Notes: a model not told the origin generated them from the letters alone. A stretch of DNA of 44,949 nt from an uncultured bacterium (GCA_937899715.1 CALCNX010000039.1:1-44949), one strand, 5' to 3'. Counted from the first letter of the stretch, positions 23,566 to 32,092 are shown. Made by a program: numbers and translations.

Positions 23566-24027
23566 TTACAAAACATGAGCAAGTTGTGCGCCGTATATCG
23601 CCGCGAGATAGCGTAGTATTCTGAGTGCAAAAACGATGATGGCAAACCACAGCAAATGCACACGCACTGTGCCTGCGACGACCGTGAGCGGGTCGCCCAC
23701 AAAAGGCAACCACGAGCCAAAGAGACTCCACACTCCCCAACGCTCCATCCATGCAATAGCTCTGCGTCCATTCTTGCTTGCAGCGAGGCGAGGTAGCATT
23801 GTGGAGCGCAATGCCGCACCCAATCCGTAATTGCAAGCACACGCAAGGCAGTTCGCAGCAGAACAAATGGCAAATGCAGGCGCAAAAGGTAAACCTGCCG
23901 CAATTCCCGCAATCAAAATCGCCTCCGAACTGAGCGGGATAATTGTTGCCGACACAAACGAGGCTCCACCTAAGCCCCAGAGTCCGTAGGTGAGTACGAA
24001 GTCATGCCAGTTGAAACTCATAGCCAT
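23566..24027 (-). CDS. YqaA-type small DedA/VTT membrane protein
   Basis: 153 residues, strongly hydrophobic. The pattern fits the YqaA/SNARE-associated (VTT) family: FVSATIIPLSSEAILIAG near the N-terminus, a short hydrophilic stretch, and LPFVGDPLTVVAGTVRV with the re-entrant loop proline/glycine set. Members are thought to move lipids or solutes across the inner membrane. It starts at ATG 24027, 18 nt after the FAH-family gene stop, suggesting co-transcription. The large regulator follows 119 nt downstream. Confidence 0.85.
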   Translation of the reverse strand: MAMSFNWHDFVLTYGLWGLGGASFVSATIIPLSSEAILIAGIAAGLPFAPAFAICSAANCLACACNYGLGAALRSTMLPRLAASKNGRRAIAWMERWGVWSLFGSWLPFVGDPLTVVAGTVRVHLLWFAIIVFALRILRYLAAIYGAQLAHVL

Positions 24028-24045
24028 CTTTCTGATAAGTATTTG

Positions 24046-24732
24046 TCAAGCAATCGTAACTGTAAGCGAGAGTGCTTGCGCTGAGGCAAAAATACCAATC
24101 TCAGGACTCATCCGTGCTTCTAGCACATCCCCCGATACCACTTGTCCAACGCCTTCGGGCGTACCGGTGTAAATGCTATCACCTTTGCGCAGTGTAAAGA
24201 CTGAGGACAAATACTCTATCAGCGTCGCAACACTGCGCTCCATCAGCTTGGTAGAGCTTTTTTGCCGTCCTACATTATTGACGCTGAGTTCAATATCAAA
24301 ATCAGGGATATGGGTAAAAAGCGCTGCGGGCAAAATGCGAGAAATTGGCGCGGAGGTGCGAAAGCCCTTTGCCACAGCCCATGGTGAACCCTGTTGTTTT
24401 GCGGCGTGTTGCAAATCACGCAAGGTCATATCCAAACCCAAACCATAACCCGCAATCACGCTTTTTGCATCGTTTGCGGGTACGTCTTGGCAGTCCTCGC
24501 CGATAACAACGACCATCTCTACCTCGTGGTGTAGATTTGTGGAGAACGTGGGACAAATGACTGTGCCACCGTCCTGCACCAGTGCTGCCGGAGGCTTCAA
24601 AAAGACCATTGGCGAGGCGGGAACTTCGCCGCCCATTTCGCGGGCATGAGCGGCATAATTTTTACCGATACCGTAGATTGTACCGGCTTCAAGCGTTGTT
24701 CCGTCGGTAAAAAGAAAATCAGAACGAGACAT
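24046..24732 (-). CDS. Fumarylacetoacetate hydrolase family protein (FAHD1/YcgM-like)
   Basis: 228 residues, full-length for the short FAH group. Recognisable segments are IYGIGKNYAAHAREMG at the N-terminus, the metal ligands in HHEVEMVVVIGE and GYGLGLDMTLRDLQ, and the C-terminal GDSIYTGTPEGVGQV. Such enzymes hydrolyse acylpyruvates or decarboxylate oxaloacetate. No aromatic-degradation genes are adjacent, although a 3-hydroxyanthranilate dioxygenase lies 2.5 kb away on the other strand. It starts at ATG 24732, 77 nt after the small unknown gene. Confidence 0.92.
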   Translation of the reverse strand: MSRSDFLFTDGTTLEAGTIYGIGKNYAAHAREMGGEVPASPMVFLKPPAALVQDGGTVICPTFSTNLHHEVEMVVVIGEDCQDVPANDAKSVIAGYGLGLDMTLRDLQHAAKQQGSPWAVAKGFRTSAPISRILPAALFTHIPDFDIELSVNNVGRQKSSTKLMERSVATLIEYLSSVFTLRKGDSIYTGTPEGVGQVVSGDVLEARMSPEIGIFASAQALSLTVTIA

Positions 24733-24809
24733 AACGTGTAATCAGGAGGTGATGAATAGTGGATGAAACCGTTTTCGCGGGCAATGTTGTTCACAATATT
24801 GCGAACAAA

Positions 24810-25094
24810 TTACCAATGCTTTACAGGTGGCGTTATCGGGCGGAGCATTTTGAGCGAAAGTGTGTAGTTCTCAAGCGCTGTTGCACCATCGCTGTCCAGA
24901 CGAGTAACGCGGGCTTGGAGCTCGGCTTCGTTCATTTCTTCGACGCGGTAGCGGATACCATTCGGATTTTCGACGGCAGCTTCGACCACATCGCCGACTT
25001 TGATACCTTTCCAATGCTCGAAGTTCTCATGGCTGCTGCGCTTCCAATCCACCGGACGGTAGAGTGTATAGAAAAATCGTTTGAAGATGTTCAT
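24810..25094 (-). CDS. Small protein of unknown function
   Basis: 94 residues, family not recognised. It is soluble and mixed-charge, with an aromatic basic N-terminus (MNIFKRFFYTLYRPVDWKR), a central WKGIKVGDVVEAAVENPNG stretch that looks like a small beta-barrel strand pair, and an acidic Glu-rich middle. It starts at ATG 25094 without a Shine-Dalgarno sequence. It precedes the FAH-family gene in the same direction. A plus-strand ORF overlaps it, but its protein sequence is less natural, so I favour this strand. Confidence 0.55.
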   Translation of the reverse strand: MNIFKRFFYTLYRPVDWKRSSHENFEHWKGIKVGDVVEAAVENPNGIRYRVEEMNEAELQARVTRLDSDGATALENYTLSLKMLRPITPPVKHW

Positions 25095-25338
25095 AGTGCA
25101 AAGGGAAACAATGATAGAAAATTTGGGTTCTAAAGCGTCGTAGTAAATACAATGTCGCGGTAAATTGAGTAATTACGAAACTTGGTTTCAGGAATTGTCA
25201 AAAAACACGTATTTTGCGTGTTCTCAGCGTTTTTGAACCAAGATATGGAATAGTCATGTTCAAAGATATGATTTTCCACGCAATTTTTGAACGCTGAATC
25301 ATATTCCGTAGCACTTTTGTTCACTCAATTTTTGTATC
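25095..25338. promoter_or_regulatory. Divergent intergenic region with hairpins
   Basis: This 244-bp AT-rich gap lies between the small unknown gene (minus) and rsmB (plus). It contains the hairpin AACACG/CGTGTT at 25203-25222 and an 8-bp inverted repeat TCAGCGTT (25224-25231)/AACGCTGA (25290-25297) with a 58-nt spacing. No convincing promoter hexamers were seen. Confidence 0.35.
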
Positions 25339-27210
25339 ATGGCTCCACAAGACCAATCCCCAAGCACTCCGTCGGATAATCAGCATCATCCGAAGCCCAA
25401 GCACGAAAAAGAACATCGTAATAAATATCCTCAGAATAAATCGCCGCAAGCCTCGCCAGCACAACGCCCCGATCGCCCGCAACAGGAGCGTCCACAATCC
25501 GAGCGTCCTCCGCAGCAAAACCCAAATCGCCCGCACGAGAATAAGCGCCCCGGCGACCGCCGTGAACATGACACCCGACAACGACCGCCTCAGGATAAAA
25601 ACCCTCAGCAGAGACCGCATCAAGATAGATCGGAGCAGAGCAATAGTCCGCAGCGAAATGATAGAAACGAGAGACCACCACGCTTTGAGCCGATGAGTCC
25701 CGCGCTTGTTACGCCGGAGTTCATACCGACGCACGAAGGTATTGAGCGCCCTGAGCAGTTGGAAGCACTGCAACGGCGCGGTATTCCGCAAGCGCTTCGC
25801 TACGACGACCCGCCATATGTGCCGGATAAGCCCGCCAAAGGTAGCGACAATATCTTCTATAAAGATTACAACCCGCTCTATTCCGGTGCTCGTGGCTTGG
25901 CAATTAAAATTCTCTCCCGTCTCGACCAAAGTGATTCATATTTAGACAAGCTCTTGGAGCACGAATTGGCGCACTGTGATTTGAAGCCGGTTGACCGCGC
26001 TTTGCTGACGGAACTTGTGCATGGCGTAACGCGCTGGCAAGCAAAGTTGGATTGGGTACTAACGGGCTTTTATCACGGGGAATTTGTGAAGTGTATCGTG
26101 CCCGTGAAGAACGCTATGCGTATTGCGCTCTACCAAGTCATGTTTTTGCAGCGTATTCCGCCTTTTGCGGCGGTGAGTGAGTCGGTCGAACTTATCAAAC
26201 GATTGAAGGGGCATCGTTCGGGAAACCTTGTCAATGCTATCTTGCGGAACATTTTGAATAATATCAACAATATCCGCTATCCGCTTCGCCACGAAGATGT
26301 TGCGCGGCATTTCTCCATAATTTACTCACATCCGTTCTGGATGGTGAAGCGCTGGATAGAGCGGTTCGGCGAGAAAGGTGCCGAAGAGCTTTTGCGGATG
26401 AACAATGAGCGACCTAAAATCGCACTTCGCATGAACATGATGCGCTGTGTACCTGAAGAACTTTTTGCATTTCTTCAAGCACAGGACGTAAAGCGGTGGG
26501 ATTCCCCGATTGAGCCGGAACGCCTTGTTATGGTCGGTTCGCTTTCGTCTGTGCGGGAGTGGAAACCCTTCCAAGAAGGATGGTTCTCGGTGCAAGACCC
26601 CAGCGCGGCAATGGTGGTGCGTTTGGCAAATCCTCAGAAAGGGCAAAGAATTTATGACCTCTGCGCCGCACCCGGCGGAAAATCTACGTTTGCGGCTGAA
26701 CTCACCAACGACGAAGCGACGATTATTGCGCTGGATAAATATGCCGGAAAACTCAAGGTGATTCAGGAAAATACCGAGCGCCTGCGCCTCACATCTATCA
26801 CCGCTCAAGCACAAGACGCGCGGACGTTTGCACCAAAGGAAAAAGCAGATATTGTACTGCTTGACGCGCCGTGTTCTGGCTTGGGAACATTGGCGAAAAA
26901 ACCCGACATCAAGTGGAAGTTCGAGATAACTGATTTTGCGCCGATTCTGCGCACACAACGCGAATTGCTCACCAATGCCGCAAAGTTGGTCAAGGTCGGC
27001 GGGGCGCTCGTGTACAGCACCTGCACGATTGAACCGGAAGAAAACACCGAGCAAATAGCGTGGTTCTTGAAAGAATTTCCCAACTACGAACTTGACCGCG
27101 CCGAGAACTATCTTCCCGAAGCACTCTGCAAAGACGGTTTTATGCAGATGTTCCCACACTCGCACCAGACCGACGGTGCATTCGCCGCGCGACTTGTTCG
27201 TAAATCGTAA
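25339..27210 (+). CDS. rsmB: 16S rRNA (cytosine967-C5)-methyltransferase with long disordered N-terminus
   Basis: 623 residues; typical RsmB is about 430. About 120-165 N-terminal residues are low-complexity, rich in Pro, Gln, Arg, Asn, His and Ser (RPQQERPQSERPPQQNPNRP), resembling RNA-binding tails. A NusB-like RNA-binding domain follows (about 185-310). The SAM-dependent domain has motif I DLCAAPGGKSTFAAEL, motif IV DAPCSGLG with the release cysteine, and motif VI YSTCTIEPEEN with the nucleophile. It should methylate C967 in 16S rRNA. The annotated ATG at 25339 follows the divergent gap, and no alternative start before the NusB domain fits better than MSPALVTPEF near residue 119. Confidence 0.93.
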   Translation: MAPQDQSPSTPSDNQHHPKPKHEKEHRNKYPQNKSPQASPAQRPDRPQQERPQSERPPQQNPNRPHENKRPGDRREHDTRQRPPQDKNPQQRPHQDRSEQSNSPQRNDRNERPPRFEPMSPALVTPEFIPTHEGIERPEQLEALQRRGIPQALRYDDPPYVPDKPAKGSDNIFYKDYNPLYSGARGLAIKILSRLDQSDSYLDKLLEHELAHCDLKPVDRALLTELVHGVTRWQAKLDWVLTGFYHGEFVKCIVPVKNAMRIALYQVMFLQRIPPFAAVSESVELIKRLKGHRSGNLVNAILRNILNNINNIRYPLRHEDVARHFSIIYSHPFWMVKRWIERFGEKGAEELLRMNNERPKIALRMNMMRCVPEELFAFLQAQDVKRWDSPIEPERLVMVGSLSSVREWKPFQEGWFSVQDPSAAMVVRLANPQKGQRIYDLCAAPGGKSTFAAELTNDEATIIALDKYAGKLKVIQENTERLRLTSITAQAQDARTFAPKEKADIVLLDAPCSGLGTLAKKPDIKWKFEITDFAPILRTQRELLTNAAKLVKVGGALVYSTCTIEPEENTEQIAWFLKEFPNYELDRAENYLPEALCKDGFMQMFPHSHQTDGAFAARLVRKS

Positions 27211-27264
27211 TCACTACACCTGTACTCAAAACTCAACCTTCAAAACTCAAAATTTACTAACTAT

Positions 27265-27792
27265 ATGCTGACCAAACCCTTCAATTTCCGCACGTGGATA
27301 GACGAACACCGTCATCTGCTCAAGCCGCCTGTCGGCAATGCTGTTGTCTATGATGAAACTGATGACTTTATCGTCATGGTCGTTGGTGGTCCGAATGCAC
27401 GCAAGGATTTTCACTACAACGAAGGTGAAGAGTTTTTCTACCAACTCGAAGGCGATATGGTCTTGCGACTGCACGACGGCGAGAAAATAGTGGATATGCC
27501 CATTCGAGAAGGGGATATTTTCTTGCTGCCGCCACGCACTCCGCACTCGCCCCAGCGCCGTGCCAATACGGTCGGGCTTGTGATGGAGCGCAAACGGGCA
27601 ACGCAAGAACTGGACGGCTTTCTGTGGTTCTGTGAGAATTGTGGTAGCAAACTCTATGAAGAATATCACTTCGTAAGCAATATCGTGGAGCAGCTTCCAC
27701 CTATTTTTGATAGATTCTATGGCAACGCCGAGCACTGCACTTGCAAAAAATGCGGAACGGTGATGGAACGCCCTGCAAAGCCGCAAGCATAG
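27265..27792 (+). CDS. nbaC: 3-hydroxyanthranilate 3,4-dioxygenase
   Basis: 175 residues, normal length for the bacterial enzyme. It opens the ring of 3-hydroxyanthranilate to give the precursor of quinolinate (NAD) or of tryptophan breakdown. The cupin Fe ligands are in DFHYNEGEEFFYQLEG (His, Glu) and PPRTPHSPQRR (His). The C-terminal rubredoxin-like CxxC pairs are FCENCGS and CTCKKCGT, as in bacterial HAAO. Its other kynurenine-pathway partners are not in the window, so it stands alone between rsmB (54 nt upstream) and the phosphatase. Confidence 0.95.
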   Translation: MLTKPFNFRTWIDEHRHLLKPPVGNAVVYDETDDFIVMVVGGPNARKDFHYNEGEEFFYQLEGDMVLRLHDGEKIVDMPIREGDIFLLPPRTPHSPQRRANTVGLVMERKRATQELDGFLWFCENCGSKLYEEYHFVSNIVEQLPPIFDRFYGNAEHCTCKKCGTVMERPAKPQA

Positions 27793-27956
27793 CATAAATT
27801 GATTTTCCAGATAATTCATACGACACTGCTTGCCAATAACTCAAAAGAGAACTATATTTTCTCGAAAAAGAGCGTGGGTAGCTATTTCAAAAGTCCGTGA
27901 AGTATCGTATTTTGACGTGCTGTAATCCTAATATCGCGCATTACCCAATATCCATT

Positions 27957-28466
27957 ATGGTCAACGTTCTTTTTGTTTGCTTAGGAAATATCTGTCGCTC
28001 ACCTATGGCAGAAGGGGCATTTCAGCGTCTTGTGGAAGAGCGTGGTCTGCAAGACAGAGTTGGTTGGGACTCTGCCGGGACATCGGGTTTCCATGCCGGC
28101 GAGCTTGCCGACCCGCGCATGATGGAGACTGCTCGCTCACACGGTATCGCGCTCACGCATCATTCGCGTAAATTGGTGGTTGAAGATTTTATGCGCTTTC
28201 AGTATATTATTTCCATGGATAGCGCCAATCTTGATATTATTCTGGCATTGCAAAAAAAAGCCGTGCAAGCGGGATTGAACGGCAATCCGAAAGTATTGAT
28301 GATGCGTTCCTTCGACCCCGATGCAGGCGATGACGAAGAAGATGTTCCCGACCCCTACTATGGAGGCTTGAACGGTTTTGAAGATGTCTTTCAAATGCTG
28401 ACCAGAGCCTGCGAGAACTTTGTGGATTTTCTTGAAAACACCGAACTTAAATCTCCCAAACAATAG
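27957..28466 (+). CDS. Low-molecular-weight protein-tyrosine phosphatase
   Basis: 169 residues from ATG 27957; an in-frame GTG at 27897 adds 20 residues with no match. The P-loop is near the N-terminus: VLFVCLGNICRSPMAE (catalytic Cys and Arg). The acid DPYYGG lies in DVPDPYYGGLNGFEDV near residue 139. Such phosphatases counter bacterial tyrosine kinases, often in exopolysaccharide control, but no BY-kinase is nearby. The 164-bp gap upstream contains a weak TATATTTT at 27853-27860 that may be part of its promoter. Confidence 0.95.
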   Translation: MVNVLFVCLGNICRSPMAEGAFQRLVEERGLQDRVGWDSAGTSGFHAGELADPRMMETARSHGIALTHHSRKLVVEDFMRFQYIISMDSANLDIILALQKKAVQAGLNGNPKVLMMRSFDPDAGDDEEDVPDPYYGGLNGFEDVFQMLTRACENFVDFLENTELKSPKQ

Positions 28467-28507
28467 TTTTTTTTGTGACTCAACGTTGATTTCAATAGGA
28501 GCAACCG

Positions 28508-28849
28508 ATGGATTCAATTTTTATGAAAATTATTCGCCGCGAAATTCCAGCCGCGATTGAATACGAAGACGACGATGTGATTGCCATTAAAGATATTAAC
28601 CCTATTGCGCCGATACATATTCTCATCATTCCCAAAAAATTTATTCCGACTGTCAACGACATCACCGAAGCAGACGCGCCGCTTATCGGAAAGCTCTTTC
28701 TCGTGGCAAAGCGTCTTGCGGCAGACAAAGGCGTTGCCGAAGGTGGTTATCGCTTGGTGATGAATGTCGGCAAAGACGGTGGGCAGACCGTGTTTCATCT
28801 TCATTTGCACTTGATTGCGGGCAAAAAACTGGGGCATGAAACGACCTGA
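28508..28849 (+). CDS. HIT-family nucleotide-binding protein (HinT-like)
   Basis: 113 residues, the normal HinT size. The histidine triad VFHLHLHLIAGKKLG is near the C-terminus, and HILIIPKKFIPTVND and GYRLVMNVGKDGGQTV are family-typical. HinT hydrolyses adenosine phosphoramidates and aminoacyl-AMPs. A good AGGAG 6 nt before ATG 28508 fixes the start. It is 41 nt after the phosphatase stop, so likely the same transcript. Confidence 0.95.
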   Translation: MDSIFMKIIRREIPAAIEYEDDDVIAIKDINPIAPIHILIIPKKFIPTVNDITEADAPLIGKLFLVAKRLAADKGVAEGGYRLVMNVGKDGGQTVFHLHLHLIAGKKLGHETT

Positions 28850-28916
28850 AAATCAAGTCGTTATGCTCATTTGAACACAAGACCTCTGAAAAAAATATAT
28901 TCTGAAAAATTCGGCG

Positions 28917-28946
28917 TTGGTACGACGGGACTTTATTGTATCTTTG
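28917..28946 (+). promoter_or_regulatory. Bacteroidetes-type promoter upstream of the TerB-like pair
   Basis: TTGG (28917-28920) and, after 18 nt, TATCTTTG (28939-28946) match the -33/-7 consensus. The predicted transcript would have a leader of about 130 nt before the ATG at 29082. The rest of the 28850-29081 gap shows nothing else. Confidence 0.6.
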
Positions 28947-29081
28947 CCGTAATCTGAGCGTTTGAGGGACAGTAGAGCGTACAAAAAGCAAGCATAACGG
29001 TTGTATCAAAGGGCTTGGCAACGCTCGCCACATAATCGGTTTTCTTTTCACTTCTCACTTCGATTCCAGGAGGAATTCATC

Positions 29082-29591
29082 ATGTCGCTTTTACAAAAAT
29101 ACAGTCCGGACGAAATTTCGACACTGAACCTCGTCCCGCTCTGGGTTTTTTACGCCGTAGCAGGGGCAGATAGCGTGATTGACCAACGCGAAATTGCATC
29201 GTTCAAGGGTATGCTCAAAGAAGCGAATAATCTCAAAGACCAATTCTCACGCGAGATCCTAACAGCGCTCTATGACCATTTCGATGATGTCGTTCTCAAA
29301 TCCAAAAGTGAGCAGCCTATTCCGGGAATTGAAAAAGCAATGGACATCGTTTCGCGTAAATCTTCGCCCTCAGAAAGTGAAGAATTTAAGCTGGTGGTCT
29401 TTGCAATGGGCTGGTCGGTAGCGGCTGCGTCGGGTGACTTCACTGAAACGGGTGAAGGCTCGAATATCTCGGATGAAGAAATCGAAAATTTGACTCATAT
29501 TGCTGATGCACTCAGCCTTAGCATGGCGAAACTCCGCAGAGTTATTACCTCGAATGATGCTTCCAAAATCTGGAATGTCTTTTTGCAGTAA
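29082..29591 (+). CDS. TerB-like domain protein (first tandem copy)
   Basis: 169 residues. Two acidic repeats typical of TerB-like proteins are visible: VAGADSVIDQREIASF near residue 24, and SGDFTETGEGSNISDEEI near residue 118. They are separated by helices, matching the all-helical fold with Asp/Glu clusters that may bind metal. TerB proteins occur in stress and phage-defence gene sets, but no other ter gene is present. ATG 29082 is fixed by AGGAGG 8 nt upstream; the open frame upstream is spurious. The neighbouring gene is a clear paralogue sharing the MGWSVAAASGDF and GEGSNIS blocks. Function unknown. Confidence 0.75.
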   Translation: MSLLQKYSPDEISTLNLVPLWVFYAVAGADSVIDQREIASFKGMLKEANNLKDQFSREILTALYDHFDDVVLKSKSEQPIPGIEKAMDIVSRKSSPSESEEFKLVVFAMGWSVAAASGDFTETGEGSNISDEEIENLTHIADALSLSMAKLRRVITSNDASKIWNVFLQ

Positions 29592-29693
29592 TAACAGCGT
29601 ATTCGCATTTATCAGTCTCATTCGTTTGAAGAAAGAACACTTGTCATTGTTTACAATATCTCTTATCTACTTATCTCGTAAGGAGAAAATGTC

Positions 29694-30215
29694 ATGATGG
29701 ATTCGCAACTAACCATGTTTACCGTTGAGGAACTTGGTTCTATCTATATGGTGCCATTTTGGGTATTCTACCAAGTCGCGGGTGCCGATAGCGTCTTCGA
29801 CGAACAGGAGACCGAAGCATTCCAAAGTATGCTCGATACCGCGCCCAAACTGCGGGATGCCTTTGCTCGCGCTATCTTCAGCAATATGAATGCGTCGTTT
29901 ATTGACATTCTCCACAAAGCCAAAAACAACCCCAGTCGCGCCTACGAAGGTCTCCGCGAAGCAATGGCGGTGCTGGATAAACTTCCACCCGATATTACCG
30001 CCGAATTTAAGACTCTTGTCTTTGTCATGGGCTGGTCGGTAGCAGCTGCGTCGGGCGATTTCAGCGATACGGGCGAAGGCTCCAATATCTCGGAAGACGA
30101 AATTGATAACCTTGTGCAGGTCGCAGAAGTACTGGGTTTGAGCTTCCCGAAACTCCAGAAAGTCATCGTTTCCAGCGACGGCGATAAAGTGTGGAATTCG
30201 TTTCTGGGCAGCTAA
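29694..30215 (+). CDS. TerB-like domain protein (second tandem copy)
   Basis: 173 residues and paralogous to the preceding gene over its whole length. It shares AGADSV, FVMGWSVAAASGDF, DTGEGSNISEDEIDNL and the closing KVWN-FL pattern, while the rest has diverged, so the duplication is old. AAGGAG precedes ATG 29694. A tiny out-of-frame ATG-TCA-TGA overlaps the start codon, possibly without meaning. The 102-bp gap from the first copy lacks a terminator, so both are likely on one mRNA. Confidence 0.75.
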   Translation: MMDSQLTMFTVEELGSIYMVPFWVFYQVAGADSVFDEQETEAFQSMLDTAPKLRDAFARAIFSNMNASFIDILHKAKNNPSRAYEGLREAMAVLDKLPPDITAEFKTLVFVMGWSVAAASGDFSDTGEGSNISEDEIDNLVQVAEVLGLSFPKLQKVIVSSDGDKVWNSFLGS

Positions 30216-30243
30216 AAGCTGAATTACTGATAATCCCCCCATG

Positions 30244-30267
30244 CACGCAGACATTCTTGTCTGTGTG
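30244..30267 (+). terminator. Strong hairpin after the TerB-like pair
   Basis: CACGCAGACA pairs with TGTCTGTGTG (one G-U) across a 4-nt loop, 28 nt after the second stop. No T-run follows, so it may be a 3' stabilising or pausing structure rather than a true intrinsic terminator. Confidence 0.4.
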
Positions 30268-30371
30268 GAAATGGGTGCTTGTTCTAAAGCTCTAAAGCTC
30301 AGTGTGTTCACAGCATTTCACCGTATTTGTTTGCTTCCTCTTGACCAATCACCACCATTGTTCATTACCGT

Positions 30372-31133
30372 ATGCTGCTTGATATTACGCATCTCGAAAA
30401 AGTATATCCCAATGGCTCATATGCGCTGAAGGGCGTGAGTCTGTCTGTTGAACAAGGAGAATTTCTGGTCGTTATTGGTCTGAGCGGTTCGGGCAAGTCA
30501 ACGCTGCTCCGCTGCATCAATCGCCTGCACGAGCCAACAAGCGGCAGCATCCACTTTGAGGGCGAAGACATTACGCATATCACCGGAAAAGCGCTTCGTT
30601 CCTATCGTCGCCAAATCGGGATGGTCTTCCAGCATTTTAATTTGATTAAACGCCATAGTGTGCTGGAGAACGTTATTGCGGGGCGCTTAGGCAGTTTGCC
30701 CATACTCCAATCGCTGTGGGGAAAATTTCCCTCACATGTCCGTGATGAAGCAATGGAGAAACTGGCAATAGTCGGGCTGGCTGACAAAGCCACTTCTCGC
30801 GCCGATGCGCTTAGCGGCGGACAGCAGCAGCGCGTCGCTATTGCACGGACGCTCATGCAGAAGCCCAAAATTCTCCTTGCCGACGAACCCGTTGCCAGTC
30901 TTGACCCAGCCACATCGCACTCAGTGATGCAGTACCTTGAGCGGATGAACAAAGAATACGGCACAACCGTCATTTGCAATCTCCACTTTCTGAGCCTTGT
31001 ACGTCAGTACGCCTCGCGTGTCGTCGCTCTCAAAGCAGGGGAAATGATGTTTGAAGGCAGCCCGCACGAAATAGACCGCGCTTGGTTCAGCCGCATCTAC
31101 GGCGAAGAAGCGGTCGAAGTGGAAATTGAGTAA
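30372..31133 (+). CDS. phnC: ABC transporter ATP-binding protein, PhnC-like
   Basis: 253 residues. Walker A GLSGSGKSTLL, Q-loop VFQHFNLI, signature LSGGQQQR, Walker B LLADEPVASLDP and the H-loop (NLHFLSLVRQYA) are all present. The MVFQHFNLIKRHSVLENVIAGRLG segment and the NLHFL H-loop are characteristic of PhnC, the phosphonate-import ATPase. No phnD or phnE lies alongside; the next gene is gluQ. The symbol reflects subfamily resemblance, and phosphonate transport itself is not shown by the context. Confidence 0.85.
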   Translation: MLLDITHLEKVYPNGSYALKGVSLSVEQGEFLVVIGLSGSGKSTLLRCINRLHEPTSGSIHFEGEDITHITGKALRSYRRQIGMVFQHFNLIKRHSVLENVIAGRLGSLPILQSLWGKFPSHVRDEAMEKLAIVGLADKATSRADALSGGQQQRVAIARTLMQKPKILLADEPVASLDPATSHSVMQYLERMNKEYGTTVICNLHFLSLVRQYASRVVALKAGEMMFEGSPHEIDRAWFSRIYGEEAVEVEIE

Positions 31134-31176
31134 ACCTTCCCGTTAGTAAATCTTCCCGCCAGTAAAAAACTTCTCC

Positions 31177-32091
31177 ATGCTCCGCTCCCGCCTTGCTCCT
31201 ACGCCGAGCGGCTATTTGCATCTTGGCAACGCTTTTTCCTTCGTGCTGACGTGGCTTCTTGTCCGCAAGCAGCACGGACACTTGCATTTGCGCATAGACG
31301 ACCTCGACGGGGAACGTGCCAAGCCCGAATACTACGACGATATTTTCACCACGCTGGAGTGGCTTGGGCTGGATTATGATTCCGGCGCTCGCTCACGTCA
31401 AGACTGCCTTGCAAACTGGTCGCAGAAGCATCGTTTGTCGGCGTATAATGAAGCACTTATGCGGCTTGCCGAACAAGGAGATGTGTTTGCGTGTGATTGC
31501 TCGCGCTCGCTGCTTGCGCAGACTTCGCCAAATGGTCTTTATCCCGGGACGTGCCGCTCGAAAAACCTTCCTCTCGCAAGCATTGATGCTGCTTGGCGAG
31601 TGCGTACAGATAAAAATACGTCGGTGCGTTTTCAAGATGCACTTGCCGGAAGCATAACGACTGACATTGCTACCAATCTCGGTGATTTCATCGTGCGCCG
31701 CCGCGACGGTATTCCTGCCTATCATATTGCTTCGCTTCTGGACGACACGGACGACCAAATGACGCTTATCGTGCGGGGCGCAGATTTATGTGCTTCCACA
31801 GCCGCGCAAATTTTCTTGGCAGAACGGCTCAATCTCACCGCGTTTACGCGCACAACCTTCCTGCATCATCCATTGCTTTTGGAAACGCCGGAGCGTAAAC
31901 TCTCTAAGTCGCATCATTCCTTATCGCTAAAAGCAATGCGCGAAAACGGCACGACTGCGGAAGAGATTATCGGCAGAATTGCTTCTATGCTCGGCATTGT
32001 ACTTCTGAGTCCAAACCTTCAAGCGCTTTTGGAAGCGTTCTCGCCGGAGGCGCTCGCTGCTTTATCGCATGAGCGCTTGCTTTCACTGTGA
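31177..32091 (+). CDS. gluQ: Glutamyl-Q tRNA(Asp) synthetase
   Basis: 304 residues: a class I glutamyl-tRNA-synthetase catalytic core without the anticodon-binding domain. APTPSGYLHLGNA carries the HIGH-type motif (HLGN) and ERKLSKSHHSL the KMSKS-type motif. Zinc ligands appear as CDCSRSLLA and YPGTCRSK, as in GluQRS. It glutamylates the queuosine base of tRNA-Asp. It lies 43 nt after the PhnC-like gene, possibly co-transcribed. A true GltX would be about 480 residues, so length and Zn motifs favour GluQ. Confidence 0.9.
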   Translation: MLRSRLAPTPSGYLHLGNAFSFVLTWLLVRKQHGHLHLRIDDLDGERAKPEYYDDIFTTLEWLGLDYDSGARSRQDCLANWSQKHRLSAYNEALMRLAEQGDVFACDCSRSLLAQTSPNGLYPGTCRSKNLPLASIDAAWRVRTDKNTSVRFQDALAGSITTDIATNLGDFIVRRRDGIPAYHIASLLDDTDDQMTLIVRGADLCASTAAQIFLAERLNLTAFTRTTFLHHPLLLETPERKLSKSHHSLSLKAMRENGTTAEEIIGRIASMLGIVLLSPNLQALLEAFSPEALAALSHERLLSL

Positions 32092-32092
32092 T

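Noticed and set aside
23447..23866. N-terminal 140-codon extension of the large regulator frame
   Set aside because: The extension overlaps the YqaA-type gene on the same strand in another frame and has a Cys-rich shadow-like composition. The ATG at 23446 begins the recognisable domain.
24759..25133. Plus-strand ORF opposite the small unknown gene, with a distant AGGAGGTG
   Set aside because: It lies antisense to a more natural minus-strand ORF in line with the FAH-family gene, its protein has no convincing features, and the Shine-Dalgarno spacing is too long.
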